A stretch of 38,852 bases of DNA from Flavihumibacter sp. CACIAM 22H1. GTDB taxonomy: Bacteria > Bacteroidota > Bacteroidia > Chitinophagales > Chitinophagaceae. A program made the position numbers and the translations under genes. Where the stretch lies: assembly GCF_001601815.1 (NCBI RefSeq), contig NZ_LUKG01000009.1:7307-46158 (forward strand). The letters are read 5' to 3'. Every line of letters starts with the position of its first letter. The stretch's first letter is position 1. Below are positions 34,591 to 38,852 of the stretch, in pieces. Under the pieces are notes generated by a model. That model ran no database searches and was not told where the DNA came from. It saw only the letters and a program-made list of their open reading frames with translations.

Positions 34591-36129
34591 ATGAAACTCA
34601 AGCTTGTTGTTGTCGGCTTTTTATTGTTTGCCTTTCTTGGAGTAAACGCCCAGGCCCCGCGGATAGTATATACCGAACCCGAAAAGGAGGATTCGCGCCG
34701 AACGGAATTCGAAATCCTGGGTAAGCTGGAAGGCGATGTGCTGGTTTATAAGAATAACCGGTCCGAGCACGCCATTTCTATTTATAACGAAGAAATGAAG
34801 CTGAAGGAAAAAGTGGTAATGGACTTTATGCCAGACCGGGTTTTTAACGTGGATTACATAACCTATCCGGATAAAGTCCTGTTTTTCTACCAGTACCAAA
34901 GAAAGCGGATTGTTTACTGTGATTACGTGGCAATCGGGGCAAGCGGTAAACCCCTGGCCAATCCGGTAACCCTCGATACCACTGAAATCGGTTATTCCTC
35001 CAGTAATAAGATCTATACCGTTGTAAATAGTGACGATAAACAGAAGCTCATGCTGTTTAAAGTGAACAGCAGTAACCCCCGTAAGTTTTTTATTACCTCT
35101 TTTTTATACGATGCCGACCTGAAATTACTGACACGGAATTTCAGCGAAGTGGCGATGGACGAAAAAGGCGATTATTTTTCCGATTTCCACCTCAGCAATG
35201 CCGGAGAGCTGGTAGTGGCAAAATTTACCAGGGCTGGTAATAATTCTGATTTTATTGCCGGTGTTTCCATGCTGATCAAACACCCCGATTCTCTTGGATT
35301 TAGTATCCGTAACGTGGAAATCGGTAAACAGATCCTGGACAACCTGCTGATGAAGATCGACAATAACAACAACAGGATACTGCTCGCTTCCTTTTTCTCG
35401 CGGCAGAAAAGGGGCAATATTGAAGGTTTATACCTGGTAAACTGGGATAAGGGTACCAATTCCAAGGTAATGGATTCTGCCCTGGTGTTTAATGACGAAA
35501 TCAGGATCCAGGCCAAGGGTACGGACGCCAACAAGAAATCAGCCTTCAACGATTTTTTTATAAAGAACATTTTTACCCGTAAGGATGGTGGTTTTGTGAT
35601 AGTAAGCGAGGCCCTGTACACGACCTCCCGCAATAATAACTTCAATCGCTGGGATTATATGGGCTGGGGCAATCCCTGGATGAGCCCCATGAATTACGGG
35701 TACTGGTCGCCGATATATTCACCATACGGAATGCCCTGGAATCGGTATGGCTGGAACAATGCCATGCAAAATCGCTATTTTGCAGAAAATGTACTGGTGA
35801 TTTCCTTTGGGCAGCAGGGTAACCTGGAATGGAGCAATGTTATCACCAAAAACCAGTTCGACGACGAAAGCGATAACCTGATTTCTTACGGAAATATGAA
35901 TACAGGTGGAGAAGTACACTTTCTTTTTAATACTTTCGAAAGACGGACGTTCGTGTTAACAGACCAGAGCCTTGACCCCGCTGGTAAAATAACACGGTAC
36001 CCGACCCTTAAAAACCTGGATAAAGGATATGAATTCATGCCAAGATTTGGGAAGCAGGTAAGTGCCAGGCAGATCATCATCCCGTGTTTGTACAGGAATT
36101 ACCTGTGCTTTGCCAGGGTTGACTTTTAA
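34591..36129 (+). CDS. Secreted beta-rich protein with aromatic-rich insert, function unknown
   Basis: No named family recognised. The ATG at 34591 gives 512 residues with a signal peptide cleaved near GVNAQ (21); TTG at 34540 and ATG at 34555 would add 12-17 residues that do not help. TACCTTTA at 34568-34575 resembles a -7 box and suits the later start. The chain is rich in beta strands with repeated KxxLMLFKVNS- and VVAKFTR-type units, which suggests a propeller or similar fold. Between about 359 and 405 there is an aromatic-rich insert (RWDYMGWGNPWM, then YGYWSPIYSPYGMPWNRYGW). It recalls the block in the secreted protein at 6320-7498, although the rest of the two proteins is unlike. The gene is divergent from kup and 14 bp before a membrane protein gene. 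Confidence 0.7.
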   Translation: MKLKLVVVGFLLFAFLGVNAQAPRIVYTEPEKEDSRRTEFEILGKLEGDVLVYKNNRSEHAISIYNEEMKLKEKVVMDFMPDRVFNVDYITYPDKVLFFYQYQRKRIVYCDYVAIGASGKPLANPVTLDTTEIGYSSSNKIYTVVNSDDKQKLMLFKVNSSNPRKFFITSFLYDADLKLLTRNFSEVAMDEKGDYFSDFHLSNAGELVVAKFTRAGNNSDFIAGVSMLIKHPDSLGFSIRNVEIGKQILDNLLMKIDNNNNRILLASFFSRQKRGNIEGLYLVNWDKGTNSKVMDSALVFNDEIRIQAKGTDANKKSAFNDFFIKNIFTRKDGGFVIVSEALYTTSRNNNFNRWDYMGWGNPWMSPMNYGYWSPIYSPYGMPWNRYGWNNAMQNRYFAENVLVISFGQQGNLEWSNVITKNQFDDESDNLISYGNMNTGGEVHFLFNTFERRTFVLTDQSLDPAGKITRYPTLKNLDKGYEFMPRFGKQVSARQIIIPCLYRNYLCFARVDF

Positions 36130-36143
36130 TAAACCAAGCCATA

Positions 36144-37133
36144 GTGATAGGAGTTTTCCGGCAAAAGAATCCTGGGAATGCATTCGTTTTGCTGATTTAT
36201 GCCCTGATACTGAAATTTCCCATATTCCTGCATTCCGCCGCGCCCCTGCGGCAGGAAGATGATAATTATCTCTATCGCTTATTGCTGAATACCCTCCGGC
36301 CTGTTTTCGGTGAACGAGGGTATTTTTATGCCCTGCTGGCTTTTTTACTGCTTTATTTACAGGCAAGTTTGCTGAACCGCATCGCCAATAACGTAAAACT
36401 GCTGCCCAAGCCCAACTACCTGTTCGGAATGTCTTTTTTGCTGGTAAGCTCCCTTTTGCCCGAATGGAACCAGTTTTCCAGTACCCTGCTCGTTAATTTC
36501 TGCCTGATCTGGATCTGGTATGGCATGGTAAAATGGTACAATAACAGCCGGGCCATGGGAGCCATCTTTAATACCTGTTTGCTGGTGGGGCTATTACCGC
36601 TCTTGTATACCCCGTCTATCGGGTTCGTGGTAATGGTGGTATTGGGCATTTTTATTACCCGACCGCTCCGGATCGGGGAATTTGTGGTTGCCCTCATCGG
36701 TTTTCTGGCGCCTTTTTATTTTTTAATGGTAGTCATGTATTTAACCGATAACTGGAAGCCGGAAGAATTGCTGCCTTCGATCCAGTTTCATTTGCCCCGG
36801 TTACCGGCCTCCCTGTGGACCACCGGGGGTATGCTCTTACTGGTGGTGCCTTTCCTGGTGGGCGGTTATTTTGTGCAGGATAACCTGAATAAAATGCTGA
36901 TTCAGGTACGTAAAATATGGAGTTTATTACTGGTAATTATGTTGGTAGGGCTACTGGTAATACTGGTAAACCCGGGTGAAAATTACCAGCACTGGATGCT
37001 GAGCGTGATCCCCATTTCCTGTTTTCATGCAGCGGCGTATTATTATCCCGACCGCAAAATGTTCCCCCTCATCCTGCACTGGTTACTCTTTGCCTTTGTG
37101 GTGGCGGCGAATTATCTTAGTTTTGCGCTTTAA
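36144..37133 (+). CDS. Multi-pass membrane protein (possibly DUF6427 family)
   Basis: Protein of 329 residues with about nine membrane helices. The start is GTG at 36144. The opening [22 protein letters not shown] with a short amphipathic start is typical of a Bacteroidota family of inner-membrane proteins, which I tentatively place in DUF6427. No catalytic motif is visible and the function is unknown. It lies 14 bp after the secreted beta-rich gene and 10 bp before purQ, so the three may be cotranscribed, though this does not show a shared role. Confidence 0.65.
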   Translation: MIGVFRQKNPGNAFVLLIYALILKFPIFLHSAAPLRQEDDNYLYRLLLNTLRPVFGERGYFYALLAFLLLYLQASLLNRIANNVKLLPKPNYLFGMSFLLVSSLLPEWNQFSSTLLVNFCLIWIWYGMVKWYNNSRAMGAIFNTCLLVGLLPLLYTPSIGFVVMVVLGIFITRPLRIGEFVVALIGFLAPFYFLMVVMYLTDNWKPEELLPSIQFHLPRLPASLWTTGGMLLLVVPFLVGGYFVQDNLNKMLIQVRKIWSLLLVIMLVGLLVILVNPGENYQHWMLSVIPISCFHAAAYYYPDRKMFPLILHWLLFAFVVAANYLSFAL

Positions 37134-37143
37134 ATTCACTTAC

Positions 37144-37821
37144 ATGAAGTTTGGTGTAGTTGTTTTCCCCGGTTCCAATTGCGATCGCGATATGCAGGAT
37201 GCCCTGCAAAATGACCTAGGACAAGAAGTTATCATGCTTTGGCATAAGGAGCGCGATCTGTCGGCTTTTTCAACCGAGGATTGCATCGTATTGCCTGGTG
37301 GATTTTCTTACGGCGATTATCTTCGTTGCGGCGCCGTAGCACGTTTCAGCCCCATGATGCAGGAGGTAATTGAGTTTGCAAACCGCGGAGGTAAAGTGTT
37401 GGGGGTATGTAATGGATTTCAGATTCTTTGTGAGGCGCATCTTTTGCCGGGTGTGTTATTACGTAATGCGAATCAGCAGTTTATTTGTAAAAATGTTTAC
37501 CTGAAAGGGCTGGGGGCGGAGCAGGCCCTGAAAATTCCGATAGCACATGGCGAAGGCCGGTATTTTGCAGATGAAGCAACCCTCGACCAGCTCGAAGCAA
37601 ATGACCAGGTCATTTATCGGTACTGCAATGCTTCGGGCGCCATTACGGCAGCTGCCAATCCGAATGGAGCGCTCCGCAATATAGCCGGTATCCGGAATGC
37701 CGCAGGAAATGTATTTGGTATGATGCCCCACCCCGAGCGCGCTACCGCAGCGGCATTGGGCAATACCGATGGACGTTTGGTGATGGAGGCGCTTTTAAAC
37801 GTCAGACAGGTGTTGGTATAA
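37144..37821 (+). CDS. purQ: PurQ, phosphoribosylformylglycinamidine synthase glutaminase subunit
   Basis: Protein of 225 residues with the complete class I glutamine amidotransferase fold: [16 protein letters not shown] at the start, GVCNGFQ with the catalytic Cys (about 85), and PHPERA with the His/Glu pair (about 198-201). It supplies ammonia from glutamine for step four of purine biosynthesis with PurL and PurS. The ATG at 37144 matches the family start; an in-frame start at 37027 would overlap the preceding gene. It lies 10 bp after the membrane protein gene. A 9-bp inverted repeat spans its stop codon. Confidence 0.97.
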   Translation: MKFGVVVFPGSNCDRDMQDALQNDLGQEVIMLWHKERDLSAFSTEDCIVLPGGFSYGDYLRCGAVARFSPMMQEVIEFANRGGKVLGVCNGFQILCEAHLLPGVLLRNANQQFICKNVYLKGLGAEQALKIPIAHGEGRYFADEATLDQLEANDQVIYRYCNASGAITAAANPNGALRNIAGIRNAAGNVFGMMPHPERATAAALGNTDGRLVMEALLNVRQVLV

Positions 37822-37830
37822 CTGTCTGAC
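37801..37830. repeat. Inverted repeat across the purQ stop codon
   Basis: Arms GTCAGACAG (37801-37809) and CTGTCTGAC (37822-37830) are perfectly complementary over 9 bp with a 12-bp spacer, overlapping the purQ stop at 37819-37821. An alternative pairing, AGGTGT with ACACCT, is also possible. No T run follows, so it is not a standard terminator; a REP-like element or a protein site is possible. Confidence 0.6.
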
Positions 37831-37884
37831 ACCTATAAGCGTTGGTTAACATAACTTTTGATTTTTTTCACCCAATTTTGTACC

Positions 37885-38337
37885 ATGAAAAAAATGTTAC
37901 TATCCCTGGTGGTGATGGCCCTGGCAGTAACCGGCTTCGCCCAAAGTGAAAAACAGGTACGCTGGACCTTCGATTCCAAAAAAATTGCTGAAAATACCTA
38001 CGAAGTGCGCATTACCGCAGATATCGGTGGCAATTTTCATATGTACGCCCAGGATGGCGGAGATGGCCCCGTATCTACCAGCTTCGATTTTACCAAAAAC
38101 CCCTTGATCAGCCTGGATGGCAAAGTAAAGGAAATAGGTAAAATGAAGAAAGTGTACGAAGAAGCCTTCAGCTCCGAAGTACGTTACTACGAGAAAAAAG
38201 TAGATTTCATTCAGATCGTAAAAGTGAAAGGCAAAGCAAAACCCACCCTCTCCGGAAAAGTAGAGTTTATGGTATGCAATGATAAAGAATGCCTTCCCCC
38301 ATCTACCGTCAATTTTAAAGTTGCCTTAGGGGGCTGA
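37885..38337 (+). CDS. Secreted DsbD-N-terminal-like protein
   Basis: Protein of 150 residues. The ATG at 37885 gives a signal peptide MKKMLLSLVVMALAVTGFAQ; an in-frame start at 37858 adds nine residues. The mature chain is a short beta-rich domain like the N-terminal domain of the DsbD family (a disulfide-corrector fold), with a CxxxxC pair in VCNDKECLPP near residues 131-136. It may carry reducing equivalents or stabilise a partner in the periplasm. The gene lies 63 bp after purQ and is followed by a terminator hairpin and a second gene of the same family. Confidence 0.8.
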   Translation: MKKMLLSLVVMALAVTGFAQSEKQVRWTFDSKKIAENTYEVRITADIGGNFHMYAQDGGDGPVSTSFDFTKNPLISLDGKVKEIGKMKKVYEEAFSSEVRYYEKKVDFIQIVKVKGKAKPTLSGKVEFMVCNDKECLPPSTVNFKVALGG

Positions 38338-38356
38338 TATGCCAAAAAAATAGCCT

Positions 38357-38387
38357 GAACGAGTTCTCCGGAACTCGTTTCTTTTTT
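38357..38387 (+). terminator. Rho-independent terminator
   Basis: GAACGAGTTC and GAACTCGTTT pair over 7-9 bp around a TCCG tetraloop (38367-38370), followed by CTTTTTT. This is a strong plus-strand terminator after the DsbD-N-like gene, 19 bp past its stop. Confidence 0.85.
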
Positions 38388-38409
38388 CACTCCCAAACCC
38401 TGGTCGGTT

Positions 38410-38852
38410 ATGATGAATCGTATTTGCCTGCTACTACTAGCTGTATTTCTCCAACTTTCCCTTTTTTCTCAGGAAACCCCTTCGCCCGTTCAATGGACCT
38501 TTACCGCGGTTAGCTCGCCGGGTGCGGCCGAACTGGTGCTTAAGGCTACTATTGCACCGGGATGGAAATTATACTCCTTAAGCGCCACCGATGAGCAACC
38601 GAATACCCGGATCAATGCCGACTCTGCCTGGCGCCCCATAATGGGCCAGCCTATTGAAAAAGGAGAACTGAAAAACGAGCCCGAACCGCTTTTCGACAAC
38701 GCCCGTATCCCTTATTACGAAAAGGAACTGGAAATCCGGATCCCACTGCAAAAAATAGAAGGCATACGGCTTCTGAAAGGCAGCATCCAGTTCATGGCCT
38801 TACAAGGAGAAACTGTTATCGGACCCGAAGAACTGCCTTTCCGCTTTGAAAT
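38410..38852 (+). CDS. DsbD-N-terminal-like protein, 5' part (truncated by window)
   Basis: Open frame from the ATG at 38410 (ATG ATG AAT CGT) to the window end, 147 codons plus two bases. It has a signal peptide (hydrophobic core about 4-20, ending LFSQ) and a beta-rich domain with an APGWKLYSLSATDEQPNT segment, like the neighbouring protein, so the two are tandem paralogues. In many Bacteroidota this domain is followed by the DsbD membrane and thioredoxin domains that move electrons into the periplasm; those would lie beyond the window. The gene follows the terminator at 38357-38387 by 22 bp and therefore probably has its own promoter. Confidence 0.75.
   Translation, partial: MMNRICLLLLAVFLQLSLFSQETPSPVQWTFTAVSSPGAAELVLKATIAPGWKLYSLSATDEQPNTRINADSAWRPIMGQPIEKGELKNEPEPLFDNARIPYYEKELEIRIPLQKIEGIRLLKGSIQFMALQGETVIGPEELPFRFE

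Noticed and set aside
37027-37143. Upstream start for purQ adding 39 residues
   Set aside because: It overlaps the preceding gene by over 100 bp and the extra residues do not match the PurQ N-terminus, which begins [12 protein letters not shown].

Overview
The window is chromosomal DNA of a Bacteroidota bacterium, most likely family Chitinophagaceae (Niabella/Niastella/Chitinophaga-like). This rests on a SusC/SusD pair with a surface glycan-binding lipoprotein, a Bacteroidota-type OxyR, moderate GC content, A/T-rich start regions without clear Shine-Dalgarno sites, and TAnnTTTG-like -7 boxes. The genus is inferred. I see no rRNA, tRNA, CRISPR array, insertion sequence or prophage.

Layout. 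(1) 1-6237, envelope and stress genes: the C-terminal part of an LD-carboxypeptidase, an NlpE-like lipoprotein behind a terminator hairpin, oxyR with a consensus OxyR box against its start codon, and an AsmA-like protein downstream of an alpha/beta hydrolase. (2) 6320-7498, a secreted aromatic-rich and Arg-Pro-repeat protein. (3) 7512-11146, a minus-strand group: DoxX-like protein, S12 serine hydrolase, alpha/beta hydrolase, and a subclass B1 metallo-beta-lactamase fused to an NTF2-like domain. (4) 11360-12476, an ECF sigma factor and an overlapping membrane protein. (5) 12470-31573, the centrepiece: a divergent ROK repressor and an 11-gene plus-strand polysaccharide utilization locus (PUL). 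(6) 31580-38852, housekeeping and envelope genes: a second alpha/beta hydrolase, kup, a beta-rich secreted protein, a membrane protein, purQ, and two tandem DsbD-N-terminal-like proteins, the last cut by the window edge.

The PUL is the strongest candidate for an undescribed system. Its order is AGE-family epimerase, SusC, SusD, SGBP-like lipoprotein, GH27 with an NPCBM domain, DUF4434 protein, ADP-ribosylglycohydrolase-fold lipoprotein, SGNH acetylesterase, second DUF4434 lipoprotein, metallophosphoesterase, and MFS sugar porter. Gaps are 2-55 bp, so one transcript is likely. The inferred scheme is: SusCD and the SGBP bind and import a glycan; GH27, the esterase, the phosphoesterase and three poorly characterised hydrolases strip and cleave it in the periplasm or at the surface; the MFS porter imports a monosaccharide; and the AGE enzyme epimerises it in the cytoplasm under control of the ROK sensor. 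The substrate cannot be fixed from sequence. The gene set suggests an O-acetylated, possibly phosphorylated glycan with alpha-galactosyl or related caps.

The longest stretches without a gene are about 190-215 bp (1178-1368, 11147-11359, 13700-13896, 34395-34590). Each holds structured or repeated DNA, described below.
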